This document shows positions 1 through 8,465 of a DNA stretch of 64,000 nt, piece after piece. The DNA is from Myxococcus eversor. Lineage in GTDB: Bacteria > Myxococcota > Myxococcia > Myxococcales > Myxococcaceae. The notes beneath the pieces were generated by a model. That model searched no databases, was not told the origin of the DNA, and saw only the letters and a list, made by a program, of their open reading frames with translations. Numbering within the stretch: position 1 is the stretch's first letter; each line of letters opens with the position of its first letter. The stretch covers positions 552,962 through 616,961 of the forward strand of contig NZ_JAAIXY010000002.1 of NCBI RefSeq assembly GCF_010894455.1. The letters run 5' to 3'. The position numbers were made by a program, and so were the translations under genes.

Positions 1-1520
1 GGCAGCGTCCAGCCATCCACCTGCGCGCGAAACCGCCAGCGCTCCACGTTCCGATACAGGTAGCGCAGCCGCGCACCCAGCTCGTTGCGAACACGTTGAC
101 CTTCGAGCAGGTCCGGTCCCGAGGTGGCACCGCTGTAGGGATTGGCGAACCCGCGTCCGTAGTAGCGCAGCGCCAGCTCCACCTCCTGCCCCGTGCCGGA
201 GAGCACCGTGCGCTGAAGGGCGGCCCAGCTTCCGCCACCCCCAGGCGCCGAGTCGAAGCTGCGCGAGCCCTCGAAGAAGAGGTCCACCGCGCCCAGCCCC
301 CAGGCGGCATCGAGTCCCACCGCGCCGAAGCCACCGCCCGTCGGGTAGCGAGCGCCAGACTGGAAGTCGAGCGTGGCGCCCTTCACCGGCCACACGGGCC
401 TCGCGGCCCAACCCGTCACACCGATTCGCGCTCGCGGCGACAGGGTGAGCGCCGCGTTGCCACCACCGGCCCACTCGCGGAAGACACCGGGCAACGTGCG
501 CGCCCGGAGCGGCTCCAACCGAGCGCGCGACAGGGGGACGAGCACCTCTGGAGCCTCGCAGCCCGACGCGCCCGTTCGCGACGACCCGCACGTCGCCCGG
601 TCCAGGACCGCTGACCGTTGGAGGGAACGGCTCTGATAGGAGCCGAAGCCCGTGAGCGACAACTCCAGGCCAGGACTCACGGTGCCTCGCACGGTGCCCG
701 CAACGCCACGGAAGCCCTCGTCCCAGCGGAAGTCAGGGGTGACGTCCGCCTCGCGCTCGGCCTCTGAACAGGAGGCGCTCGCCAGCAGGCACTCCCGCTC
801 CAGTGTTCCGGGAGGGCTCACGCCGTCGTCCGGGAGGAAGCCCTCCGGTGAAGGAAGCGCCGTCGTGTCCAGCGTGAGACGTTGTCCGAAGCCGAGCCGA
901 TAGGTGCCCACCAGCACGGAGGCTCGAGCGCCTGTCCATTGCGCGTGGAACTTGGGCAGCAACACCGCCGAGCCGGGCGCGTCCACCACGAGCGAGCGCG
1001 TGCGAGTGTCTCGTCGAAGTGTTCCCAACCTCCGACGGGCCCACGTCGCGAGCACGCCCACGCGAAGCCCCGCGAGCCCACCCGCCCGGACCTGCAAGGC
1101 CATGGGAGGAAGCATCGAGTCCGAGAGAGCGAAGGCCGTCAGCAGCCTCGCATCCCCCGACAGCGTCCCTGGTGCACGGCCCACCAGGAAGGGCGCGAGG
1201 CGACGCCGCTCCTCGTCCGTGAGGACCCCGGGCCAGGCACTCCGGCGCTCCAACCGGGCATCGACCTCCGCATAGGTCAGTCCGGGCAGCGCATAGAGCG
1301 CGGCCCGCGTCGCCTGCTCGGGCTCCACGCCCGCTCGCCGCAGCGACACCAGCGCGGCCCACGTCTCGGCGGAGAGCGTCCCATCCTCCAGCAGCGCGAG
1401 CAGCTCCAACTCACCGTCGACTTCGGGCTCCACCTCGTAGGGCGCGGCCCACACCGGCCACGCGCCGAGGAGCCAGCAACCCAACCACCCATGGAGACAC
1501 CACACGAGGAACCGAGGCAC
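1..1520 (-). CDS. Probable outer-membrane barrel protein with degenerate helix-hairpin-helix N-terminus (3' end cut by window)
   Basis: The frame stays open from a GTG at 1520 to the left edge, so at least 506 residues are coded and the C-terminus is missing. The N-terminus is a clear signal peptide (PRFLVWCLHGWLGCWLLGAW, then a cleavable PVWAA), which argues for the GTG start. After it comes a helical segment with an LPGL motif and paired hydrophobic helices, like the ComEA-type helix-hairpin-helix regions found before beta-barrels in some outer-membrane proteins. The rest alternates Gly, Ser, Thr and aromatics (GVTGWAARPVWPVKG, ELALRYYGRG), as beta-barrel strands do. Function unknown. Barrel fold and outer-membrane location are inferred from composition only. 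Confidence 0.72.
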   Translation of the reverse strand, partial: MPRFLVWCLHGWLGCWLLGAWPVWAAPYEVEPEVDGELELLALLEDGTLSAETWAALVSLRRAGVEPEQATRAALYALPGLTYAEVDARLERRSAWPGVLTDEERRRLAPFLVGRAPGTLSGDARLLTAFALSDSMLPPMALQVRAGGLAGLRVGVLATWARRRLGTLRRDTRTRSLVVDAPGSAVLLPKFHAQWTGARASVLVGTYRLGFGQRLTLDTTALPSPEGFLPDDGVSPPGTLERECLLASASCSEAEREADVTPDFRWDEGFRGVAGTVRGTVSPGLELSLTGFGSYQSRSLQRSAVLDRATCGSSRTGASGCEAPEVLVPLSRARLEPLRARTLPGVFREWAGGGNAALTLSPRARIGVTGWAARPVWPVKGATLDFQSGARYPTGGGFGAVGLDAAWGLGAVDLFFEGSRSFDSAPGGGGSWAALQRTVLSGTGQEVELALRYYGRGFANPYSGATSGPDLLEGQRVRNELGARLRYLYRNVERWRFRAQVDGWTL

Positions 1521-1626
1521 GCGGCGCCGGCTCTGCACGCCAGAGACCACCGTTCCCTACAGGCACACCCCACCCCGACGCCGTCCGAGCCCCGGACCGG
1601 CCGTCCACGGGCCAGACGCAACCGCG

Positions 1627-1818
1627 TCACACCTGGACGAAGGGTGGGGCCGCCAGCAACAGCTCCTCCGTGACGGACCTCGCCGCCACCGCGCGAGCCT
1701 GGGCGGCGGCATACCTCAAGCGCGCCTCCTCGCTTCCATCCAAGGCGGCCCGCGCGCGACGCACGTCGGCCTCGGTCGACATCAGCAACGCGGAGAGGCG
1801 CAGTCGGTTCAGTTCCAT
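1627..1818 (-). CDS. Small hypothetical protein, 63 residues
   Basis: Starts ATG at 1818 with GGAG about nine bases upstream and stops 106 bases before the barrel-protein start on the same strand, so the two may be co-transcribed. The protein is Ala/Arg/Leu-rich and largely helical (ADVRRARAALDGSEEARLRY), without signal peptide or membrane segment. No family recognised. G/C-ending codons and the Shine-Dalgarno-like GGAG favour a real gene, but at this length in high-GC DNA it could be spurious. Confidence 0.42.
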   Translation of the reverse strand: MELNRLRLSALLMSTEADVRRARAALDGSEEARLRYAAAQARAVAARSVTEELLLAAPPFVQV

Positions 1819-1999
1819 CGAGGGGACTCCGGAGGGGGGCGGCCCGCTGCATCGTCAGTATGGCAGCAGCCACCGACAGCCTCCTGTTTCCCGCCAGCCC
1901 GCTCGCTCCCGGTACGGGCGCCCCACCCTCATTCCCTCACTGTGTGGGCTCCAGAACCACCGGCCAGCCAGGAGCGGAGACACAGGGGGACATCCATGT

Positions 2000-2791
2000 A
2001 TGCTCCACCCCGCATCCATGGGCCACGTCCACATCGTCCGAGACCTTCCCTCTCCGCAAGAGGGCTTCTCCCGCACCGTGCGCATCTACACGCCGGATGC
2101 GTATGACTCGATGCCCTGGCATCGCTTCCCCGTGCTCTACATGCACGACGGGCAGAACGTCTTCGCGCATCCCGAGTCCGCGCTCTTCGACACCTGGTGC
2201 GCCAACCTCGCGCTCGAGCAGGGCGTGGACGAAGGCCACCTGGAGCCGTGGATCATCGTCGCGGTGGACTCCGGCACCGGGCGCCTCCAGGAGTACTCGC
2301 CCTGGGACGACTCCCACGGCAAGGTGAAGGCGCGCGGCGAGGCCTATGGCCGCTTCCTGGTGGAGCACCTCAAGCCGCTGGTGGACCAGAACTACCGCAC
2401 GCGCGAGGGCGCCGAGTGGACCGGGGCCATGGGCTCCTCCCTGGGCGGCCTCATCTCGCTGTACCTGGGCTGCCGCTACCCCCAGGTGTTCGGCCGCATC
2501 GGCGCCTTGTCCCCCACCGTCATGTGGAGCGACGGCCGCCTCTTCTCCGAGTGGGGCACCCACCCCCGCCGCTGGACGCGCATCTACCTGGACGCCGGCG
2601 CCCAGGAGTTCATCCACGCGGATGGCCTCCCGCTCAACTACGGCGAGGCCACGCGCGCCTTCTACGAGCACCTCAAGGGCCTGGGCTACGCCGACCACGA
2701 GGTGTCCCTCGTGCTGGAGCCCGGGGGCGAGCACCACGAGAAGGACTGGCAGCGCAGACTGCCCACCGCGATGCGATGGCTGCTGACGTGA
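2000..2791 (+). CDS. Putative esterase, alpha/beta hydrolase of the esterase D / enterochelin-esterase type
   Basis: A 263-residue hydrolase expected to cleave ester bonds of unknown substrate. Visible signs are YMHDGQNVF near the start, the nucleophile elbow GAMGSSLGG, an acidic residue in YLDAGAQE, and a late HH pair in GGEHHEKDW that would supply the catalytic His. No signal peptide, so cytoplasmic. The ATG at 2000 is chosen because AGGGGGA lies about ten bases upstream; an in-frame ATG at 2018 is too far from it. The 3' end overlaps the DUF2378 gene by 16 bases, suggesting translational coupling. The frame extends further upstream, but that part reads as non-coding. Confidence 0.86.
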   Translation: MLHPASMGHVHIVRDLPSPQEGFSRTVRIYTPDAYDSMPWHRFPVLYMHDGQNVFAHPESALFDTWCANLALEQGVDEGHLEPWIIVAVDSGTGRLQEYSPWDDSHGKVKARGEAYGRFLVEHLKPLVDQNYRTREGAEWTGAMGSSLGGLISLYLGCRYPQVFGRIGALSPTVMWSDGRLFSEWGTHPRRWTRIYLDAGAQEFIHADGLPLNYGEATRAFYEHLKGLGYADHEVSLVLEPGGEHHEKDWQRRLPTAMRWLLT

Positions 2792-3360
2792 CGGCCGGCA
2801 AGCACGTCCCGCTCGAACACCGGTTGGTCTACGTCCAGGTCGTCGAGGGCCTCATCCAGCACGGCCTCCAGGGCCGCATCTCCCCTCGCCTCAAGACGCG
2901 GCTGAGTCAGGTCGGCCTCGACGTGGACCGACCCCTGCTGCCCGCCTACTCCGTGCTCATGTGGCAGCAGTGCCTGCGCGTCATCGCCGAGGAGACCTGG
3001 CCCGGCATGTCCCTGGAGGAGTCCTTCCGTCGCCTGGCCGCCGCGCACGTGGAGGGCTACGGCCGCACCCTCATCGGGCGCGCCGTGTATGGCGTCATGC
3101 GGCTGCTCGGCCCGCGCCGGCTGGTGCAGCGGATGCCGCAGACGTTGCGCGGCACGGACAACTACACGGAGGTGGAGCTCGTCGAGAAGGGCCCCACCAC
3201 GTACGAGATGCGGATGAACTCCGTGCTCGACTGCCCCGGCTATTCGGAGTCGCTCTTCGAGCACATGATTCGCGTGGGCGGCGGCGAGTCCCCCCAGGTG
3301 ACGACGCTGTCCGTGGAGGACGGCCACACCACGTACCTGCTCACGTGGACGGAGCGCTGA
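2776..3360 (+). CDS. DUF2378 (TIGR02265) family protein
   Basis: A 194-residue member of the Myxococcus paralogous family TIGR02265/DUF2378. The family signature is easy to see: an Arg-rich helix with GYGRTLIGRAVYGVMRLLGP, then TDNYTEVELVEKGPTTYEMRM, and a C-terminal strand ending in LTWTER. The biochemical role of the family is unknown; many paralogues occur per myxobacterial genome. It begins inside the esterase gene (16-base overlap) and ends nine bases from a convergent ATP-grasp gene. No signal peptide or membrane segment. Confidence 0.88.
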   Translation: MAADVTAGKHVPLEHRLVYVQVVEGLIQHGLQGRISPRLKTRLSQVGLDVDRPLLPAYSVLMWQQCLRVIAEETWPGMSLEESFRRLAAAHVEGYGRTLIGRAVYGVMRLLGPRRLVQRMPQTLRGTDNYTEVELVEKGPTTYEMRMNSVLDCPGYSESLFEHMIRVGGGESPQVTTLSVEDGHTTYLLTWTER

Positions 3361-3369
3361 CGGCGGCGG

Positions 3370-4533
3370 TCAGACGGTGGCCTGGATGAGGCGCACCGCG
3401 TCCCGCATCGCGTCCTGGTCCGTGTGGCGGGTGAGGTACATCTCCTCGCCCAGGAGGCTGTGGTAGATGGGCGGCAGCTCGCGGTGGAGGATGAACGCGG
3501 CCCCGAGCTTCTTCACGACCTCGTCGTGGGTGTGTTTGTAGCGACGCCCGTGACGGCGCGCGCTGTGACACACGTGGTAGCGCGGCGTGTAGCGGAAGTC
3601 CGCCACCGGGTCCCCCGTCATCACCCGCGCCCAGAGCCGGTACACGTCGATGTCGCACGTGTAGTTCATCATGTCCGGGATGAAGCCTCCGGGAGGCCGC
3701 AGGTTGGCCTCCAGCACGACGAAGCGGCCATCCGGAAGCCGGAAGAACTCCAGGTGGAACCAGCGCTCGCGCAGCCCGAAGGCGGCCACCACCTGCCGTC
3801 CGAGCACATCCAGCGCGGGGGGAATCTCCAGGTGACTCCAGAAGGAGATGTCCCGCCGCTCCACCACCGTCTCCATGCCTCCGTCGCTGTACTCGTGGCT
3901 GAGGGTGAAGACGATGACGCCGTGCCGGTCGACGATGCCGTCGTAGGTGACGATGGTGCCGCGCACGAAGGGCTGCGCGACATACGTGGTGGGCAGCGGG
4001 TGGGCCAGGGCGGTGTCCACGTCCGCGTCGCTGGAGACCTTGAAGGTGTTGGCCGCGCCCACGCCCACGTCGGGCTTGAGCACCAGCGGATAGCCCACGC
4101 GGCTGGCGAACTCCTTCACCTGCGCGGCGTCGCGCACGCGGATGAGGTCCGGGTGGGGCACGCCCGCCTGATGGAAGACCTGCGCCATGCCTGACTTCGA
4201 GCGCATGCGGTGGATGTCCGCCGGCTGGAGGCCAGGGACGTGGAAGTCCTCGCGCAGCCGGGCCTCCACCTCCAGCCAGGACTCGTTGAGCGAGTCGATG
4301 CGCTCCAGCCGGCCATGTCGCCACGTGAGGTAGCCGGCCGCGCGCGTGAGGGAGTCTTCGTCATGCAGGCTGGGGACGAAGTAGTACTCGCGCAGGTTGT
4401 CGCGCAGCTCGGGGCGCAGCGACTCGTAGGCCGCGTCGCCGATGCCCAGCACCGTGACACCCCGCTCGCGCAGCGCGGTGACGAAGTGGAAGAAGTGGGA
4501 CGGGAAGTGCGGAGAGATGAAGACGAAGTTCAT
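3370..4533 (-). CDS. ATP-grasp domain ligase-like protein
   Basis: A 387-residue ATP-grasp enzyme, a family that joins a carboxylate to an amine or thiol through an acyl-phosphate. Order of parts: a Rossmann-like N-terminal domain (MNFVFISPHFPSHFF), the nucleotide-binding strand-loop with VLKPDVGVGAANTF, and the metal/ATP-binding end of the grasp (HLEFFRLPDGRFVVLEANLR, then PPGGF). The start has GAGGAG just upstream. It lies downstream of two GNAT genes on the same strand, so a small tailoring or ligase pathway is possible, though a hairpin (4629-4668) sits between them. The substrate cannot be read from sequence. Confidence 0.83.
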   Translation of the reverse strand: MNFVFISPHFPSHFFHFVTALRERGVTVLGIGDAAYESLRPELRDNLREYYFVPSLHDEDSLTRAAGYLTWRHGRLERIDSLNESWLEVEARLREDFHVPGLQPADIHRMRSKSGMAQVFHQAGVPHPDLIRVRDAAQVKEFASRVGYPLVLKPDVGVGAANTFKVSSDADVDTALAHPLPTTYVAQPFVRGTIVTYDGIVDRHGVIVFTLSHEYSDGGMETVVERRDISFWSHLEIPPALDVLGRQVVAAFGLRERWFHLEFFRLPDGRFVVLEANLRPPGGFIPDMMNYTCDIDVYRLWARVMTGDPVADFRYTPRYHVCHSARRHGRRYKHTHDEVVKKLGAAFILHRELPPIYHSLLGEEMYLTRHTDQDAMRDAVRLIQATV

Positions 4534-4628
4534 GGCTCCTCGGGGCGACAGTCCCGGTACCCATGGACCATAGCGCGATGCGCGCCCGCGCCCAGTTCCT
4601 TGTCACGGGCCCCCTGCCCTCCCCAGGA

Positions 4629-4668
4629 GGTGCCCGCCGGACCCCAGCCTGGACCCGGAGCGGGCACC
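4629..4668 (-). terminator. Hairpin after the GNAT gene, possible terminator or attenuator
   Basis: GGTGCCCGC (4629-4637) and GCGGGCACC (4660-4668) are perfect inverted arms in the 155-base gap downstream of the GNAT gene that stops at 4689. No T-run follows on the minus strand, so strength is doubtful; it may only partly separate the ATP-grasp gene from the GNAT pair. Confidence 0.4.
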
Positions 4669-4688
4669 CCCACGAGGGAGGCCCCCCT

Positions 4689-5741
4689 TCAGCGCAGGTG
4701 CGTGAAGACGCGAGGGGACGTGGGCCACTCCACGTCCGGAGCCGGCAGCACGCACATCGCGCGGGTGCCTCCCGCCCAGGGCACCCACCCCGTGCCGAGC
4801 ATCAGCCGACTGGACACACACGGCCCTCGGAGCATCGCCGCGCAGCTCGCGCCCTGCCCCACCATGTCCCGCATGGCCACGCGCAAGAGGCGCTTCTGCT
4901 CCACGCGAGGCACCGAGTCGTGGAAGGCGAGCAGATCCACCATGGCGATGGTCAGCGGCCCCCGGGCATTCATCTGGAGCGTGTAGTAGTTGACCAATCC
5001 CCGCACCACGCCGTCCCGCTCCAGGACGAGGGTGTGGGGCACGTCCCGGTACTGGAGCTGATGCGCGAGCCGCTCGGGAGTGTAGCCGTACCCCAGGCTC
5101 ACCGGCTCCGTCATCCGCTCCACCAGCGCCATGCACGCCGGCAGGTCCCCCGGGCGATAGGGCCGGACACCTTCCTCCGTGTCCACGGACGGAGCGCCGC
5201 CGCGCAGCCACGGCCGCGCGAGCGTGAAGAGCGCGCGCTCGGCCGCTGTCGTCGACCAGCGCGCCACCGCCGCCGCGTCGAAGACGTGAAGCCACAGGCC
5301 CAATGCGCCAAAGGTTCGCGTGCCGGCGGTCTTCTTCCAGAAGCGCTCCCCCGCGCTGCCATCCGCCAGACAGCCCAGCATCATCGCGGCCCCGCGCTCG
5401 CGCTGACGCGAGGCCATCGTCTCCGCCAGCTTCTTCCCGACGTCCATGCCACGGAACGCGGGGTCCACGCTGAACCAGCTTCCGTACGTGCCCTCCACGG
5501 CGCGAGTCCCCAGCCGGAGCCGGATGGGCTCCGCGAACAGGACCCCCGCCAGCTTCCCGCCCGAGTACGCGGCCAGGCGGTACTCCCGCGTCGCGAGCCT
5601 GTTGCCGAAGAGAAACCAGTCCAGCATGCGAGGCTGGAAGTCCGTCAGCGGCCCCTTGTCTCCGTAGTACTGGCCCCAGACACCGTTGACGAAACGGGAC
5701 GCATCCACCGCGTCCCCCTCGTAGGTCCGCACCTCAACCAT
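4689..5741 (-). CDS. GNAT family N-acetyltransferase, two-domain size
   Basis: A 350-residue protein, about twice the length of one GNAT domain. The N-terminal half carries an acetyl-CoA-binding pattern (TYGSWFSVDPAFRGMDVGKK, with the expected R-G-x-x-V-G pyrophosphate loop). The C-terminal half (from about residue 195, VRPYRPGDLPACMALVERM) restarts like a second, degenerate GNAT domain. The acceptor is unknown. Its ATG at 5741 overlaps the stop of the upstream GNAT gene by eight bases, so the two are almost certainly one transcript. Cytoplasmic; no export signal. Confidence 0.8.
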   Translation of the reverse strand: MVEVRTYEGDAVDASRFVNGVWGQYYGDKGPLTDFQPRMLDWFLFGNRLATREYRLAAYSGGKLAGVLFAEPIRLRLGTRAVEGTYGSWFSVDPAFRGMDVGKKLAETMASRQRERGAAMMLGCLADGSAGERFWKKTAGTRTFGALGLWLHVFDAAAVARWSTTAAERALFTLARPWLRGGAPSVDTEEGVRPYRPGDLPACMALVERMTEPVSLGYGYTPERLAHQLQYRDVPHTLVLERDGVVRGLVNYYTLQMNARGPLTIAMVDLLAFHDSVPRVEQKRLLRVAMRDMVGQGASCAAMLRGPCVSSRLMLGTGWVPWAGGTRAMCVLPAPDVEWPTSPRVFTHLR

Positions 5742-6441
5742 GCAGGCGCTCCGGCGGAGCGGGGACGGCGGCGGTCTGCGCCGGATGTGGACCGAACAGG
5801 TGCGTGTAGAGCGCGCGGGTGGAGGGCGTCAGCGCTTCCCATTCGGGGAGGTGGATGCGCTCCTCCGCCACGAGGACCTTGGAGTAGAGCGCCTCGTAGA
5901 CGCGCTTCACCTTGCCGGGGGCGATGGCATCCACGTCGAAGGCGGGCACCAGGCCCACCAGCTTGAAGCCCTGGTTCTCCGCGTTGCGCTGCGCGCGCGC
6001 CGTCTTCAGCGTGGAGTAGTAGAGCACCACCTCCGCGCCGATGTTGCGGCCCACGACCTCCAGCGCCGCGGTGCCCAGGAAGCCGATGCCCAGCCCGCGC
6101 CGCGAGGGCTCCAAGACGCCCAGGGCCGCGGAGAGCTGCAGCCCGCGCACGTTCCGCTCCATCGTCAGCAGGCCGATGATGTCCCCGCTCGCGCGGTCCC
6201 GCACGAGGATGCCGTACAGCGAGCGGTCCGGAGACCCGCCTCGCAGGAAGAACTCCCGCTCGTAGAACGAGGGCTCCAGGTGACGGCTCTCCGTGCCGAC
6301 CCGGATGTCCGGGTACCAGCTCTCCAGCAGGGCCGTCAGCCGAGGGAGGTCCTCCCGCGCGAGCTGCTCCGCGGAGCAGCCCTCCGGTGTTTCAATCCCC
6401 GACAACATCTCCTCGAGACTCCGCCAGCGCATCAGGTCCAT
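5734..6441 (-). CDS. GNAT family N-acetyltransferase
   Basis: A 235-residue GNAT-like protein. The core reads GILVRDRASGDIIGLLTMER, then LGVLEPSRRGLGIGFLGTAA, which is the CoA-binding R/Q-x-x-G-x-G/A loop, followed by YYSTLKTARAQRNAENQGF, a typical late GNAT helix with an Asn. The start is placed at the ATG at 6441 because the frame upstream to 6957 reads as non-coding, Arg/Pro-rich sequence. It is the first gene of the leftward GNAT-GNAT-(ATP-grasp) group. Acceptor unknown. Confidence 0.8.
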   Translation of the reverse strand: MDLMRWRSLEEMLSGIETPEGCSAEQLAREDLPRLTALLESWYPDIRVGTESRHLEPSFYEREFFLRGGSPDRSLYGILVRDRASGDIIGLLTMERNVRGLQLSAALGVLEPSRRGLGIGFLGTAALEVVGRNIGAEVVLYYSTLKTARAQRNAENQGFKLVGLVPAFDVDAIAPGKVKRVYEALYSKVLVAEERIHLPEWEALTPSTRALYTHLFGPHPAQTAAVPAPPERLHG

Positions 6442-6835
6442 GCGCGCCACGGTAGGGTGCGCGGCAACGGAGCAAAGGGCCTGCACGGCGCAAACGCAGC
6501 GCGTCTGTTTTTGAGGAAGCAGCGGTGGCTTTGAACCGTGGCGTGCTCCACAGGCCGCACGTCGCGGAGTGGGCACCCGTGGAGCCAGGCCGATTCGTCG
6601 CGCGGAGGGCTGTCGTCGGGTCGACGGGCACCGTGCCTCACGGGGCCCTGCCCGGGAAGGAGGGCCCCACGTGGCCTGTCGGACGTGGACACCGCTCCCT
6701 CGGGCAGGCGGGGTGGCGACCGTGCCCGGGCGGGGGACATGACGCGAGGGAGCGGACCGACGTATGAAATGGGTGTCGCGCCCACCCGTTGGGGACAGGG
6801 AGCGATTCTTGGAGGAATACCCAGGTGAGCCCCTC
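6442..6835. other. Divergent intergenic region
   Basis: About 390 bases between the leftward GNAT group and the rightward PH-domain pair; it should hold both promoters. A T-run (GTCTGTTTTTGAGG near 6505) is the only AT-rich patch. An ATG at 6764 in frame with the PH-domain gene is a possible earlier start for it. I could not identify a convincing -35/-10 or sigma-54 element. Confidence 0.4.
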
Positions 6836-7435
6836 ATGACTCTCGGCGGACCCGTGACTTCCTCGCCCGGCCCCAAGCCCGCGCTCGTCCCCGCGCGCCC
6901 CGCCTCGCCGTGGAAGCTGCCCACCGTGCTGCAGCCGCACTCGAGCCTGCTCACCAACTACCTGCTCGGCTCGCTGCTGGCGGGGCCGGGGTTCCCCATC
7001 CTCGCGCTGCTGCGCTACTTCAAGTTCCACACCCTGCGCTACGAGCTGGACGAGGAGGGCATCACCATGCGGTGGGGCATCCTCTTCCGGCGCGAGGTGT
7101 CCCTCACCTATGCGCGCATCCAGGACATCCACCTGTCCAGCCATGTCGTGGAGCGGTGGCTGGGGCTCGCACGCATCCAGATTCAGACGGCGAGCGGCAG
7201 CGCGCAGGCGGAAATCACCATCGAGGGCATCCAGGACTTCGAGGCGATGAGGGACTTGCTCTACTCCAAGATGCGGGGCACGCGAGACAGGGGCACCGCC
7301 GAGGCGAAGTCCTCCGCGCTGGCGTCGGGCGAGTCCGAGGCGCTGACGTCCGCGTTGCGCGAGGTCGCCGCCGAGGTCCGCGCGCTCCGGCAGGAGTTGG
7401 GCGCGCGCACTGCGAAGGAGCGGGCGGATGAGTGA
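6836..7435 (+). CDS. Bacterial PH-domain (bPH2 / YdbS-like) protein
   Basis: A 199-residue protein with one hydrophobic hairpin (TNYLLGSLLAGPGFPILALLRYF) followed by a bPH2 domain, recognisable by LRYELDEEGITMRWGILFRREVSLTYARIQDIHL and IQIQTASGSAQAEITIEGI. This family (YdbS/YdbT-like) sits at the membrane; its biochemical role is unclear. The Ala/Glu-rich C-terminus looks like a coiled coil (ALREVAAEVRALRQELGA). The ATG at 6836 has AGGTGAG about eight bases upstream; the alternative ATG at 6764 would add 24 residues. It overlaps the next gene by eight bases (ATG within the stop region), so the two are translationally coupled. Confidence 0.8.
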   Translation: MTLGGPVTSSPGPKPALVPARPASPWKLPTVLQPHSSLLTNYLLGSLLAGPGFPILALLRYFKFHTLRYELDEEGITMRWGILFRREVSLTYARIQDIHLSSHVVERWLGLARIQIQTASGSAQAEITIEGIQDFEAMRDLLYSKMRGTRDRGTAEAKSSALASGESEALTSALREVAAEVRALRQELGARTAKERADE

Positions 7436-8222
7436 CGTGCCCCACGCGTGGCTCCTGCGGTTCCTGAAGGTGGACCCCGAACCCCAGCTTCCGGAGGGCA
7501 CGGTGCGCGTGTTCCGCGCGGCGCCCCAGTATCTGAGCTACCGACGGGTGTTGCTCGGCTTCAAGCACGTGCTCGCCATCGTGGGCGCGGTGATGGCCTG
7601 GGTCTTCCTGGGCCGGATTTTCGCCAACGTGCTGCGCGGCCTTCCCGCCACGGCGCTCGTGACGAGCATCCTCTACGCGGTGGAGGTCGTGGCGTGGCTG
7701 GGCTTCCTGGTGCTGGTGGTGCCGGTGAGCTTCTTCGTCGTCCGGCTCGACTACGAGCTGCGCTGGTACGCGCTGACGGACCGGAGCCTGCGCGTGCGCG
7801 AGGGCGTCATGTCGCTGCGGGAGAAGACGATGACCTTCGCCAACATCCAGCAGGTCTCCATCCACCAGAACCCCATCCAGCGGGTGCTGGGCATCGCCGA
7901 CGTGAAGGTGGAGACAGCGGGCGGAGGCAGCGGCTCTCGCTCCAGCGAGTCGGACACGGACACGCAAGAGCACCTGCATGAGGCCCGCTTCCGGGGCGTG
8001 AGCAACCCCGAGGCGATTCGCGACGCCATCATGGAGTGCGTGCGGCGGCACCGGGACACCGGCCTGGGAGAGCCCTCGGAGCTCGCCACGCGCCCGGAGT
8101 CCGGAGCGGCGGCACCGTCGACGCTGGAGGCGGCCCAGGAGCTGCTGACCGAGGTGCGCGCGCTGCGAGGCGCGCTGGCGTCGGGCGAGTCGGCGGCGCG
8201 CGTGACACCTCGGGCGTCGTGA
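7428..8222 (+). CDS. Bacterial PH-domain (bPH2 / YdbT-like) membrane protein
   Basis: A 264-residue partner of the preceding gene. It has two strong membrane segments (about residues 42-65 and 80-105, e.g. LGFLVLVVPVSFFVV), then a bPH2 domain (YELRWYALTDRSLRVREGVMSLREKTMTFANIQQVSIHQNP, read here in pieces). The C-terminal tail again resembles the partner's (AAQELLTEVRALRGALASGE), suggesting that the two tails interact or that the genes arose by duplication. Same transcript as the 6836 gene; a terminator follows at 8409-8442. Confidence 0.82.
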   Translation: MSDVPHAWLLRFLKVDPEPQLPEGTVRVFRAAPQYLSYRRVLLGFKHVLAIVGAVMAWVFLGRIFANVLRGLPATALVTSILYAVEVVAWLGFLVLVVPVSFFVVRLDYELRWYALTDRSLRVREGVMSLREKTMTFANIQQVSIHQNPIQRVLGIADVKVETAGGGSGSRSSESDTDTQEHLHEARFRGVSNPEAIRDAIMECVRRHRDTGLGEPSELATRPESGAAAPSTLEAAQELLTEVRALRGALASGESAARVTPRAS

Positions 8223-8273
8223 GCCGCACCCGCGCGAGGGCGTGAGTCGGGGGCGTCAGCCGAGCCCCTGCAC

Positions 8274-8358
8274 CACGCTTCGCGCGGACAGGTGCATCCC
8301 ACGAAGCGCTTCGCCCGAACGGGCCCACGCCCACGCTTCGCGCGGATGGGTGCATCCC
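8274..8358. repeat. 27-bp imperfect direct repeat around a 12-bp palindrome
   Basis: Copies at 8274-8300 and 8332-8358 match at 25 of 27 bases, spaced 58 bases apart. Between them lies the perfect palindrome CGAAGCGCTTCG (8302-8313). The element is in non-coding DNA between convergent genes. It may be a dispersed intergenic repeat or a fragment of one. Confidence 0.6.
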
Positions 8359-8408
8359 TCGCGTCGAGCCCCACGGACAGGTACTTCGTTCAGGGCACCA
8401 GACGTGAA

Positions 8409-8442
8409 GAAGCCCGGTCGGCCATGAGGGCCGCCGGGCTTC
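8409..8442. terminator. Bidirectional intrinsic terminator between convergent genes
   Basis: GAAGCCCGG-T-CGGCC, loop ATGAG, then GGCCG-CCGGGCTTC gives a 14-bp stem with one bulged base. It lies between the rightward PH-domain gene (stop 8222) and the leftward LysM gene (stop 8466). TTCTCCTT follows on the + strand and the mirrored side starts with CTTC, so it can serve both. Confidence 0.7.
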
Positions 8443-8465
8443 TCCTTCAGCGAGTCAGGTGACGA

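Noticed and set aside
5734-6957. Extended GNAT gene beginning at 6957
   Set aside because: The first 170 or so residues are Arg/Pro/Ser-rich without GNAT features and overlap the divergent promoter region and PH-domain gene; start moved to 6441.
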